A stretch of DNA of 64,000 nucleotides from Tipula vernalis (lineage: Eukaryota; Arthropoda; Insecta; Diptera; Tipulidae). The notes beneath the pieces were generated by a model. The model ran no database searches. It was not told the origin of the DNA and was given only the letters and a program-made list of their open reading frames with translations. Below are positions 1 to 11,269 of the stretch, one piece after another (position 1 is the stretch's first letter; every line of letters starts with the position of its first letter). The DNA lies in the NCBI GenBank assembly GCA_958295665.1, contig OY282558.1:356755053-356819052 (forward strand), read 5' to 3'. The position numbers and the translations under genes were made by a program.

Positions 1-319
1 GATCCTATACCTATAAAAAACAATCGAACAGTGTATCAAAGTAGTTGTGATTGTAACGAACCTATACCTAACAGACAAATATAACCATTTCTGGATAAAA
101 GTTTTATAAAATAAAATTTAATCAATACAAATGTAAATCAAAATAGTTGTAGTTTTCCCAAACATGAGGCCAGTCTCAATCGCATTTTCATGCAAAAACA
201 CGTCATATAGCCATTTTACGTCAACGAAATCGGTCTCGAAGTAGTTTTTCGTGCGGACATATTTACATATATACATACCCGCAATTATTGCTCGTTTAAT
301 AATATAGTAGATAGATAGA
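1..319. repeat. AT-rich lead-in with copy 1 of a ~160-bp dispersed repeat
   Basis: No gene is seen before the reverse-transcriptase fragment that begins near 320. From about 160 to 318 the sequence matches 2975-3135 in the same orientation, with only small differences: a few substitutions and about ten extra bases here. The shared block includes the stretch around TCGGTCTCGAAGTAG and ends at the GATAGATAG next to the RTE-like fragment. It is a dispersed or duplicated repeat of unknown class. No open frame runs through both copies. Confidence 0.7.
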
Positions 320-1399
320 CAAGCTGGTTTCAGACCAGGAAAAAGCTGTACATACCACATCAACACAGTCCGAATTATCATCGAACAATCCAACGAATGG
401 AACTCACCACTATATCTACTCTTCGTGGACTTCGAACGCGCATTCGACTCCATCAAAAGAAGCGCAATCTGGAAAGCACTCTGTGAAATAGGCATCCCGA
501 GGAAAATAACCGAGCTCATACGAGAAATGTACCGGGATGCTGGAAATAAAGTTCAACACAAAGGAAAGCAGAGTGACACATACTACAATACACGAGGGGT
601 TAGACAAGGATGTGTACTATCTCCACTACTGTCTCTCATAGTACTGGATAATGTCATGCAAAAACTAGACATCGCATCCCGAAATAGGCATCCCGAGGAA
701 AATAACCGACCTCATACGAGAAATGTACCGGGATGCTGGAAATAAAGTTCAACACAAAGGAAAGCAGAGTGACACATACTACAATACACGAGGGGTTAGA
801 CAAGGATGTGTACTATCTCCACTACTGTTCCTCATAGTACTGGATAATGTCATGCAAAAACTAGACATCGCATCACCAAACGGAATTCAGTGGGATCCAA
901 TAAGAAGACTCAATTATCTCGACTACGCATATGATATATGCCTGCTAACACACAAATACACAGACATGCAGCAAAAGCTACAGAAGTTGTCAGAAATAGC
1001 ACAAGATGTTGGGCTCAAGATAAACATAAGAAAGACAAAGGCCCTAAGACTGAACACAAGCATTAGTACACCACTTCGCATCAACGAAGATACAATAGAA
1101 GATGCCGAAAAATTCGTATACCTTGGTTGCACGGTATCAAGAACAGGCGGAACGGAAGAAGACATTAACCAACGCATCAACAAAGCGAGAAACACGTTCA
1201 ACATGCTCCATAAGATCTGGAATGCATCCGTCCTGTCAAGAAACACCAAGATACGAATGTTCAATGCCTGTGTAAAATCAGTACTGCTGTATGGCTGTGA
1301 AATGTGGAAACATACGCAGAAAATAACAAGAAGGCTCCAAGTATTTGTGAATAAATGCCTTAGGCGATTGATCAAATGCTTCTGGCCGAATCTGACCTA
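320..1399 (+). pseudogene. RTE-like non-LTR reverse transcriptase fragment
   Basis: The reading starts inside the RT domain (QAGFRPGKSC, then FVDFERAFDSI, the first catalytic block) and continues through GVRQGCVLSPLL to a C-terminal part with FVYLGCTVSRTGGTEEDI and VLLYGCEMWK. These blocks are typical of RTE/BovB-like retrotransposon polymerases, known from family knowledge. The endonuclease and the 3' tail are absent, and the match stops at FWPN, so both ends are truncated. The second catalytic block reads LDYAYD where YADD is expected, so one catalytic aspartate is lost. A 196-bp duplication (486-877) shifts the frame. It is a dead fragment; the RTE assignment over other LINE clades is from recognition only. 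Confidence 0.85.
486..877 (+). repeat. 196-bp tandem duplication inside the RT fragment
   Basis: The block beginning AAATAGGCATCCCGAGG at 486 recurs at 682, an offset of 196 bases that stays constant to the end of the unit. Only a few substitutions separate the copies, for example CGAGCTC against CGACCTC. Because 196 is not a multiple of three, the second copy is read in another frame and the polymerase frame is broken. The duplication is younger than the RT fragment. Confidence 0.85.
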
Positions 1400-1401
1400 A
1401 T

Positions 1402-1714
1402 AGTATTTCGTATATACGCCTCTATATTATCGATATCGGGACGCATTGCAGAAATCATTGCTGTTATACCGGTCGAATTTACTATTTTTGAGATTATCTC
1501 GTAATCTTTATATTCCTTAAGTTCAGGGTCATAAATAGTTTCTATAATTTTCAATAACACAATATCTAACAGATATTTATCATAATTTTGTGCATCTACA
1601 AGCGAAGGATTAGTATCGCATTTTATTTGAGGAGTTACATCCCATCGATTATGCCGCGTTGGTTTTGATACTCGTACCTTATTTTGATTTAAGAACGATT
1701 TTTTATGTGATATT
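1402..1714 (-). pseudogene. SF3B1-like coding remnant
   Basis: Read on the minus strand, an open frame of about 100 codons contains RWDVTP, then DAQNYDKYLLDIV, then DYEIISKIVNSTGITAMISAMRPDIDN in separate blocks. These resemble three parts of splicing factor 3B subunit 1 that are far apart in the normal ~1300-residue protein: the RWDETP repeats of the N-terminus, the DAQ-Y/F-DKLL segment before the HEAT repeats, and the HEAT segment with MISTMRPDIDN. In this copy they are nearly adjacent, so it would be an internally deleted paralogue or retrocopy. At about 1402 the frame runs into the end of the RTE-like fragment. No start codon or splice site is clear. The identification is from memory of the family and needs a search. 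Confidence 0.6.
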
Positions 1715-2694
1715 TTATTTTTATATATTTATTCTATTCCACTCATTTTCGTGATTTTTTGGTCAAGAAAATCACTGGAATAATTAAATCCTACAATTGA
1801 AAATTGAATCCAATATTTCCAGAAAATTATTTCAATATCGATTTCATATAAATTTTCAAGATTCTCGCTCGAATTAATGATCCTTCACCTAAATACATAT
1901 ATATATGTAGTTTCCCAAATTATACCTACGTTTACTGATATACATACATTTACCGTAACTTAAATGTAAATGTAGTTTTTGTAGTTAATTCTTGATTTTT
2001 GTGAACGTAAATGTCATAATTGTGCCTTTGCAACACAAATAATTTACTATAATAGCCTAAATGTAGCTTACAACTTTTACATTCATCTTTTATTATTATT
2101 CAATCATACATGCCATATAAATTTGAAAAAAAAAACGAAACAAAAATTTATCTCAAGAATGTAATTTTCGAGTCGAGGTTCGAACTACGATCTAAAATTT
2201 TAAAATCCACAACGCTAACACCTAGACTACTGCGGCATGGGAATTTGCCAAAAAATTACTTGGTTTTATAAAAAGTTTTGAGCATTCTACTAAATTATAT
2301 AATATGTAGATAGATTTACACAATGTGACGTATCAACATAGAGAAAGATAAAATTTGTCAGATCTTTCTGTAATTTGGTATACAGATGAAGAAAAATATT
2401 CTAAGAATAATTTCCTTTTACATCATATCGGAAAAATCACGGAAAATGCGAGAAAATCGCGAATTTCCACTCGGAAAATTCGTCGGGAAAAGACTAAAAA
2501 AAATATGCTGATCATCCAACATTAATTTAAATTTTTTTTTTTTTTTGTCGTGATTTTTGAAAAATGGACATCCATGAAAAAAAAATCATAAAAAAAAATT
2601 AAATGCATCCCAACTCCGTATGCTGCTAACTACGCAGCTGTACTATTTAAAAAAATCATCAAACATTTTTTCTATAAAAAAAAATACACAATAC
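1715..2694. repeat. AT-rich stretch with a tRNA-like (SINE-head-like) segment at 2170-2241, minus strand
   Basis: Mostly featureless AT-rich DNA. On the minus strand of 2170-2241 the order of elements looks like a tRNA gene: an A-box-like GTAGTCTAGGTGTTAGCG, then about 35 bases further a B-box-like AGTTCGAACCTCG. The arms pair poorly, so it is not a working tRNA gene; it is more likely the head of an old tRNA-derived SINE or a decayed tRNA. I see nothing else in the stretch apart from A and T homopolymers. Confidence 0.35.
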
Positions 2695-2905
2695 ATATCG
2701 CTCATTTGCTGCAACAATGACACAATTTAAAAATAACAAATGTTATAATTTGAGAGACATTTCCGTTTGTCTTGTAGTGAGCTTTATAGCTTTAGGTGTG
2801 TCGTTATATCAGTTTTAACTATATTAAAAAGCCGATATTTCTCTATAAATAAGTCAAAAACGAGCGATTTTGAGTTATGCCATTGTGGTAGCAAATGAGC
2901 GATAT
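2695..2905. mobile_element. Small inverted-repeat element (MITE candidate)
   Basis: The 25 bases at 2695-2719 (starting ATATCGCTCATTTGC) are the reverse complement of 2881-2905 with two mismatches, enclosing 161 bases without coding potential. Size and structure fit a miniature inverted-repeat element of about 211 bp. Flanks are similar (ACAATAC on the left, ACAATTG on the right) but no clean target duplication can be called, so the superfamily is unknown. Confidence 0.55.
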
Positions 2906-2974
2906 ACAATTGACCATTTTAGAGATGGCGCTGTAAAATTTGGATAATTTTTCCAGATTTGAAGGCTTTACAGA

Positions 2975-3135
2975 GTTTTCCCAGACTTGAGACCGGACTC
3001 AATCGCATTTTCATGCAAAAAGACATGATATAGCCATTTTACGTCAACGAAATCGGTCTCGAAGTAGTTTTTCGTGCGGACATATATACATACCCGCAAT
3101 TATTGCTCGTTTAATAATATAGTAGATAGATAAAA
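2975..3135. repeat. Copy 2 of the ~160-bp dispersed repeat
   Basis: This block matches 160-318 in the same orientation, about 90 percent or better by eye, including TCAATCGCATTTTCATGCAAAAA and the GATAGATA end in separate parts. It lies just outside the inverted-repeat element at 2695-2905. The two copies bracket the RTE-like and SF3B1-like fragments, which suggests a segmental duplication or two insertions of one repeat. Confidence 0.75.
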
Positions 3136-4940
3136 TAAACTAAATACTTTTACTGGATTTAGCAGCATCATGGCAATTGTTATTTGGTCAAACAGACCTC
3201 TAAGAGACTGTGGCTTTAGACTAATTACAGATTTGTGTTCCCTTCCGACCAGCTAACCAATGCATTTACTAATCTTAATACATTTTATGGGTGTAACGGC
3301 ATTGTGGTCAATGTGATTTAATTCAACAGATTTCTAAACAACCGTTTCAATATTTATTAGATCTTTATCTAAACAGTGGTTATCTAAAAATTCCACACTC
3401 AACTCTAGAAATATTCACTGCAATTAATGGTCAGCCAGATGCAAATTTTAAATTTATGAAGAGTGTTTTATCACTAGTAAAAAGGTACAGGGTTGCATGT
3501 CTAACACAAAAACCACTTCACAACACTCATATGTGTATCTAGAATTTTGGTATAGTTCTGTCTGAAAATCTGAAAAAATTATTTGTTAAATACATCCAAA
3601 TATTATAACATATAAGGTACAAAACTGGGTTTCAATGAAAATGGGAATCTAAATTGAATTAAGATAAAATTATGGCTTACGGCCAATTAGGATATAACTT
3701 GTTTAATTTTAAAAAAAATATATTTATTGTTATCCAAATAGTTGGATAATCTTAAAAAAACAAACGTTAAAAAAAAAAAAATCACCTAGTGCTAGAATTT
3801 TACAGCAATAAAAGGTACGTTCCCTTTATTCAAATAAGAGCAACAGTGGTCTATTTCAATCAAAGGATCGCCCCTTTTTGGAGGGAACATACTGCCGTGC
3901 TAAATAAAGAAAGCAGTAGCTAAAAAAAAAAAATCAATTTTTGGTTATTTATAGCTTTGGATAGTTCGTAGCAAAAGGCATATTTTGAAACTAACAGAAA
4001 AGCGGTATCTCAATTAGAAAATGCCTAAAAAACAATAAGAAACAATTGCATATCTCAATTTTCAAAGATTAATCTAAGCAAATACGGCGTATCTACAATT
4101 TAGTAAGGTTAGAAGCCGTAATTCAATAAATGGCTAATTCTCTTTAGACATTCCCAATAATTGTTAGAAATAATCATAAGCAATAATATCGTAAATCAGA
4201 AATACTTAACAATAACAGTGGTAAGTAACTTTTCCATCCTGTGAGATGCGCCTTTCTCACTAAGAAAAACATAGTGACCGCTCGAATCAGCATTAATTTC
4301 AAGAATATTTAAATAATACTACCAATCAATACAGCGGTAACTTTTCTGAACGAAGAGAATTTGTGCTTATATGTGCCGTTTTTGCTTAGTAAACCCTAGA
4401 TACGGCTTCGTTCGGTTTTATTTTCAACGTTATTTTAACGGAAACATTACACTATAAATTAGTTACCTTTATTTGGGCTATGAAATGAACTTTTTTCGCT
4501 AAGCAAATGATAGATATGCCTCGACTTAGTATTAATTTCTCATTTAATTGAGAACTTTTTCATATAAAGTACCGTTATATTTTTGCTTGTTTAGACAATA
4601 ATTATAATCGCAGGCTGGCTCAGTTTCGATATAATTTTGTATAATTCGGGTGTTGGTTTTGTAAGTGATCAAGTGATTTTGGTATGTGAATAGTAAATTT
4701 ACCATAAAAGTGAACAATTTATTGCATAACATTATGAATGGTAAGTTATGAATAAATTATGTTAAGTGTTTAGTTTGTCCGTTTAAAAAAAAAAGCAAAT
4801 CCGTTTTACTTGTTACAAGCTTGAGAAACAGTTTTCTTTTAAAGATCAATTCTATTTTATTCTCAGATTCAGGAAACATATCACAAAGGAGTACACAAAT
4901 GTTAATAATACTGGCGAAAAAACCCATTACTAAGAGAAAA
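3136..4940. other. Gene-free AT-rich stretch
   Basis: About 1.8 kb in which I see no gene, element end or RNA gene. Short open frames are isolated and show no recognisable motif or amino-acid bias of coding sequence. Runs of A and T are frequent. Confidence 0.5.
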
Positions 4941-4959
4941 TTTTCGAAAAGAAACCAAA

Positions 4960-6870
4960 TTGAAAATCAACATTGAATCCATTGACCCTGAATTTTTTTC
5001 AATAGACGATGAATCAGATGACGATCCAGCAGTGCAATATCAAAACGAGCAAACGATTGAAATATCGACAACAACAAATTATGAGCCAATAAAATTATTA
5101 CAAAAGGCTATAATACCTATTAAAGAATCAGCTGATGTCTTGCGAAAAGGAAACTATTCACCAATTGAATTGGCATCGGTACCAATTGAATTGGTATCGG
5201 TACCAATTGAATTAGTATCGGTACCAATCGGTTAAATTGGTATTGATACACAATAAAAGAAACTTTGACAAATGATAATCAACTAATTGTTATAGAAGTA
5301 CCAAACAAACAGCCTTTTGAAAATATCTCTAATATAAGGTGAAATTATATTAATTCGCCGACGTTAATGGAATTGGTATTAATACCAACTATAGAAATTG
5401 AAAACAAAACATTGACAACAAACACTATTCAATCGAGAATATTAGAAGAAGAAACAGCACAGCATTTTGAGGATACCTGTGGTATTCGGCAAAATAACAT
5501 ATCATCATCAACGTACCATGAATTCAAAACGATACTAATGGCACCTCTAATCAGAAACCAACATTTTGACCAGAATCTATTAAATGTTTCTAGCTTTAGT
5601 TTCTCCAATTATGATTCGGAAAATATGGAAGATATTACTGAGTTAAAGACAACCGAAGAGTTTGCAACTTTTAAAACTAACGAGGTACAAAGAAAATTGT
5701 TTAAATGTAGATATCACAGAGGAAACAAGTATTAAGATGACCGAAAATGATATATTGACGGAGTTGGACCATTTAAGGGAATTGGAGGCAAACGAGTTAA
5801 TGGCGTTGGAGAAAAACTTGAATTCGGATAATATCGAAAAAGCAGCAATAGATTATACCAAAACGGGGACAGTATTAAATTCAGAAACAAAAAACTAAAA
5901 CAAATAGTAAAACATCCACCTCAACCACCGTGTGCATGCATGAAGAAGTGTCTGCAAAATGTATGTGAAGATCGTCGTAAGGCGTTAAACGAGTCATTCT
6001 GGAAGTTAAATATTTCGGATAGGAAATGGTTCATGATACATCACACGTCATCTCAACCAGTGAAACAAAGAACAGTAAGAGAATCATTCGATTAACTGTA
6101 CCGCAGGCAACAATCTTTTTCCTATACTTTAAAGGACGCAAATGATACAGCCCATGTAGTCTGAAAACAATTTTTCTTAAGCACCTTATAATATAAGCCA
6201 TCAAACGACAAGCCTTTGCAAACTGCTTTAAAAAGTTATAGGAACTCGGTTGAAACTCCAAAAGATTACAGAGGGAAAAATTCCGCTCATAATAAAATTG
6301 ATGATTCACCTATCAAACAGCACATATTAGGATTTAATCCTAATGTTTTACATTATAGAAGAGAACATGCGCCGAATCGCCTGTATTTTCCAAGCGATCT
6401 ATCAGTTAAGACATTGCTCGAACATTTTATAAAGAACAACCAAGATTTAACCTGCTCATATGAGACGTATCGTAAAGTCGTTCGTGATTTAAATATATCG
6501 TTTGCTAACCTGGGGCATGAGGAATGTGAGAAATGCAAAGAATTTAAATTGCACGATGCAAACCATAACAAAAAAAGTCTGAAAGATGATTGCGCCTGTT
6601 GTACAGAGTGGAAAAACATATTGACAGAGCTACCGAATCCAGAAAACAATATAAGCAAGATGCTGATCTTATTGAACATGGTACCGTAATTTATTCAGCA
6701 GATTTACATAGAGTTGTTATGATACCACGAATGGAGATGTTCAAAACAGCCATTTTTGTAAATAGGCATGTCATGTATAATGAAACTATTGGCATGTGCG
6801 TTAAGATTTCTTCGGAAATATGGCGCCTGGTTGGTGCGCCGACCAATTTCTTGTACTTCAATAAAACACG
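4960..6870 (+). pseudogene. Decayed gene of an arthropod multi-copy, Cys-rich family (transposase-like suspected)
   Basis: A series of plus-strand frames continues one another through frameshifts and stops. 4960-5235 is an acidic N-terminal part ending in three near-perfect copies of a VPIELVS unit encoded by a 24-base repeat. 5367-5898 continues it. Around 5900-6070 the frame contains PPCACMKKC and FWKLNISDRKWF; 6216-6620 contains LPSDLS-like and LGHEECEKCKEF with further CxxC pairs; after a shift near 6600, 6610-6820 holds IYSADLHRVVMIPRM. This order (Cys-rich segment, conserved middle, CxxC pairs, then a YSADLQKV-type block) matches a large uncharacterised family seen in many arthropod genomes, thought to be transposon-related. 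The C-terminal third is missing. No function is assigned. Confidence 0.5.
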
Positions 6871-7032
6871 CCAACACTTGTTCACAAAATTACAAATTTT
6901 ATTATACCCAATTTGGGTTTTTACTATTTCTTAATTAGAAATTTATACAATTTAATTTTATTGACTTAATAGTTAAGTTCACGGTGTAGACGTTTATATT
7001 TTGAACGCACGAGAGAGACTGAGTCATCAAAA
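6871..7032. other. Short spacer before the TG microsatellite
   Basis: AT-rich sequence between the decayed gene and the repeat. Nothing is recognisable in it. Confidence 0.4.
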
Positions 7033-7600
<568 letters not shown>

Positions 7601-7603
7601 GGA

Positions 7604-7620
7604 CTCCCCTCCTCCCCTCC
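7604..7620 (-). other. Polypurine tract
   Basis: The minus strand reads GGAGGGGAGGAGGGGAG just before the TG of the presumed 3' LTR. A purine tract in this place primes plus-strand DNA synthesis in LTR retrotransposons. Its position after the integrase stop supports the boundary at about 7600. It is also the last part of the integrase frame, read as GGGE. Confidence 0.75.
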
Positions 7621-8719
7621 TTGAAAATATGAAACTATTCGGCAAAGTATACGGCTTTGTGTTAGAGAATGCCTGATATTTGATCAGGTGAATTGAAAAA
7701 ATGAATTGTTTGCGAAGGCGGCGTATTACTTTGTATGGGTCTTCGTAAGGAGGTGATGAACCCGTGCGAACCTTGTCTGTTCGAATGAAAACAAAACCGC
7801 AATTGTCCAATGATTTGGGGACAAAAATATTATTTTGTATTTTCGAACGAGGCGAAGTTGGAATGAGGTTCTGCATGATGTTTTGCAGTTGGTCAACCAC
7901 TGTGTCATGTGTTGGTAAAAGTAGAGGAGGATTTTCGACGAAGAACTCGCTTGGTAGCTTGATGGTTTGCCCATAAACCATTTCGGCTGGCGAGCACTTC
8001 AGATCTTCCTTTACTGTTGCTCGGATGCCTAGTAAAACAATGGGAATTTCCCACCTCCAGTTAATTGTATTGCCCCGGGCCATGAGGGCAGCTTTAAAAT
8101 GTCGATGGAAGCGTTCGACCATGTCATTGGCTTGTGGATGATAAGCCATTGTACGTATCCGATAAGAGCCAATGAGTTTTGTTAACTCGGTAAAAAGCTT
8201 GGATTCAAGTTGTGTTCCTTGATCTGTGGTTATATTGAGAGGAACTCCGAATCGTGATACGTAATTATTAACGAATGTTGTGGCAATTGTTGCTGCTGAT
8301 ATATTGGTCATGCAGTATGCTTCGGACTCAGAAGTTCAGTATTGAACTCCATTAGATGGAGGAAGTGGTCCTACTATATCTATATGGATGTGCTCAAATC
8401 GACCAGGTGGAATTTCAAATTGTCCGTGAGGTGAAATTGTGTGGCGTTGAACTTTTGATTTTTGGCAGGATAAACAGGAGTTCGCTCACTGGGTTACGTC
8501 CTTAGTTATACTAGGCCAAAAGTAACGAGCTGTAATCAATTTTCGAGTCGCACGGACACCAGGATGTGAAATGTTGTGCAATGCGTCGAAAATGCTTCGA
8601 CGTAGTGGTTCTACGATATACTGGCGATTGTTGCCTGTAGAAATTTCGCAGTAAACCTCGAGGCCAGATATTTTAAAAAGCTCAAGCTTGTATGTGTTAA
8701 ACGAGATTTTGTAGTTCAA

Positions 8720-9545
8720 TGTAAATTACTTGTTGTTTGTTGATGAATCTGAAACAAAACAAATTTAATTATTTAATCGTAATTTTTGCTTATCTATAAT
8801 GACTTATCTGTTAAGATTACCAAGTCATTGTTCGATATCCCTAAAAAAGTTACAAAATAATTAAAAAATGTAAACAAATCAAAGGATTAATTGTACATAA
8901 TTAATCTACTACTAAATGCTAATTAAGTCAATAAGTTTGATTTTCGGACTTATATAGACTCAAAATATGAATAATTAGTTACTTACCAAGTTATACAATA
9001 AAATAATCCTTAACTTAATTTTTTGCAATTGAAATCCTTTGATTTGCACCGTCACCATATTGTAAACGTATAATTCTTGAATGTCACCAAAGTGTAAACG
9101 CATAATTCTCAATATCAAGTTAAATCGACCAAATACCATTTTTTTCAAGTAACGAAAAGGAAGTACCAATATAATGGAAACAACAAAAAAACCTTTTGCT
9201 CTAAAATCACGTCATAATCGTAAAGGTGGATTTCGTTTTTTTTTTTTTTTTTGTTCTTCATTATTATGTCGTTGGTGTTGAAACAGAACAGTACAGTAGT
9301 ACTTGATCATGTGTAAAATAGAAGTTTAAAAAGGTTTACTTGTGTTGAGAATAATTAAATTAAATATAAAATTCCAAATTGTGAAAAGTAATCTTGTGTT
9401 AATCAAAATTATACAAAAAATAATAAATTGAGAAAGAATCAAATTATTCGTCGCTTGTGATTAGTGTTGGATATTTTTTATTGTTGTTCCACAAAAAATA
9501 TTTGCATGTTCACATGGTGGTGAACAGTATGAAGAACAAGTGCGA
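8720..9545. mobile_element. Unidentified ~820-bp insertion between RNase H and integrase
   Basis: The pol polyprotein should pass directly from the RNase H end (LELQN at 9563) to the integrase start (LELFKISG near 8690). Instead about 820 bases of AT-rich, non-coding sequence intervene. It could be a solo LTR or a non-autonomous element, but I could not see convincing terminal repeats or a target duplication. A 15-base T run lies near 9238. Confidence 0.45.
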
Positions 9546-9562
9546 CGTCCGGAACCAGAAAG

Positions 9563-10076
9563 TTAATTCTGAAGTTCTAAGTCAGCTTTTTGATATTTAA
9601 TAATTTTTTGATAATCGAAGTGGGTCTCGATTGCGGCCTGTTCGTTGTCGGTGGACCGCGAAAGTGTGTCTGCGACCACATTGTCACTTCCTTGCACATA
9701 CTGAATGTCTATGGTGAATTGACTAATGTAATCTAAGTGTCTTGCCTGCCTTGGATTACGTTCAGTTTTTGACTGAATAGCTTTCGTCAGAGGTTTGTGG
9801 TCGATAAAAATAGTGAAGTCCCGACCTTCGACCGACAAAATATCTAAATTGTTTAACTGCTAGATATTTTGCTAGTAATTCCCGATCGAATGCGGAATAT
9901 TTCTTTTCGGCATCCGATAATTTTTTTGAAAAGAATCCCAGGGGTTCCCAATGCTCATTGTTATATGATTGTAACACTGCTCCCACAGCAGTATTTGATG
10001 CATCTGTTGTAATGCTGAGCTTTGAATCGCTCATTGGATGCACAAGCAGTGTGATTTTGGCTAATTCATTTTTCAA
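9563..10076 (-). pseudogene. gypsy RNase H
   Basis: TTDASNTAVGAVL holds the first catalytic aspartate, FSKKLSDAEKKYSAFDRELLA follows, then a one-base shift near 9845 and FTIFIDHKPLTKA and NVVADTLSR. This order is that of Ty3/gypsy RNase H, which removes the RNA template during reverse transcription. The frameshift lies between FRYFV and GRDFTIF. It sits directly downstream of the reverse transcriptase on the same strand. Confidence 0.92.
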
Positions 10077-10079
10077 ATT

Positions 10080-10716
10080 TCAGCAAGTTTAGGAAAAAAT
10101 CGGTGGTAATAATTGACCATGCCGATGAACAGCTGAATGTGCTTGATTGTTTGAGGAGCTGGGAAGTCTGAGATTGTCTTGATCTTGTGACTGAGGAAAT
10201 CAAGTGTAGTTGCTGCAAACATTCATTTGGAAGTCTTGATATGAACATCAAACTCCACTAACTTTTAGAATAGTTGTTCCAAGTGCAGTTTGTGTTGTTC
10301 TTCAGATTGAGATGCAACAAGAAGTCGTCTATGTAGACGAAGACGAAATCAAGTCCACGAACGACTTCGTTCATGAAACGCTGAAACGTTTGGGCGGCAT
10401 TGCGTAGTCCAAATGGCATTCGTGTGAATTCGAATAGGCCAAATGGTGTTGTTATTGCCATTTTATGGACGTCTTCAGGGGTGACGGAGATTAAATGATA
10501 TGCTCTGACGAGATCAATTTTGGAGAATATGTTGCATCCATGTAAATGCATGGACAAATTTTGAATGTGGGGTATCGGGTATCGATCCGATGTTGTGACC
10601 GTATTAAACCTGCGATAATCCCCACATGATCTCCAATCTTGATCTTTCTTTTTCACTATATGAACCGGACATGAGACGGGAGATGCAGATGGTCTGCAAA
10701 TCCCTAATTCCACCAT
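10080..10716 (-). pseudogene. gypsy reverse transcriptase
   Basis: The fingers and palm are readable: GICRPSASP, WRSCGDYRRFN, RYPIPHIQNLS, FSKIDLVRAYH with the first aspartate, TPFGLFEFTRMPFGLRNA and VFVYIDDFLL, the YxDD catalytic box, intact. After YIDD a shift near 10270 moves the thumb (VEFDVHIKTSK, then DFPAPQTIKHIQLFIGMVNYYHRF) to another frame, with a further stop. The product would copy element RNA into DNA. The catalytic box survives but the frame is broken. Confidence 0.92.
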
Positions 10717-10719
10717 ATG

Positions 10720-11252
10720 TTAGAATTCCGCTAGTGCTGCTTTATGACGCACTTGAAGTAGTCTCCGTAGTCTTGAAACAGGTAAATGACCTGAAGTAAC
10801 TATGTGATGTACCACGTTATGTTTTACGGGTAACTTGTAATTTGGCTCGACTGTTAAAGACGGAAATTGTTTGACTAATTTACTATAGCCGTTGTCGACT
10901 GTGAAATGAATAGGCATAGGTGTGGTGGTTTGCACCATGACGGCATTGATTGACAGCTGAGTCGCTGAATTAACCAGCCGTTTACGCTTAAGGTAGACTA
11001 ATAGGCCAAATTTTTACAGAAAATCGGCTCCAATGATCGGGCGATTCACGTCAGCAATAATAAATGCATGCGTGAAGGTTCGATATTTACTTGGAGTAAT
11101 TTGGTTCCGTATGTATTGATGATGAAACCGTTTGCAGCCGATAAGACTAGATCATTTGATTTTATATTGAAAAAAATTTGTTTTTCAAATGATTTTACTG
11201 GAATTGTTTTTGTCATAGACAAATAGTCGTTTATTGAGGTTATGGGTGTCAT
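10720..11252 (-). pseudogene. gypsy protease and linker
   Basis: At 11252-11046 the frame contains SAANGFIINTYGT, the segment that follows the catalytic DTG in retroviral-type aspartic proteases of this group; the DTG segment itself is not readable. The frame at 10938-10720 (YKLPVKHNVVHHI, then LPVSRLRRL) is the linker leading into the RT. Several shifts separate the two parts. The protease would cleave the gag-pol polyprotein. Confidence 0.75.
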
Positions 11253-11269
11253 GAGTGTTACACTCTACC

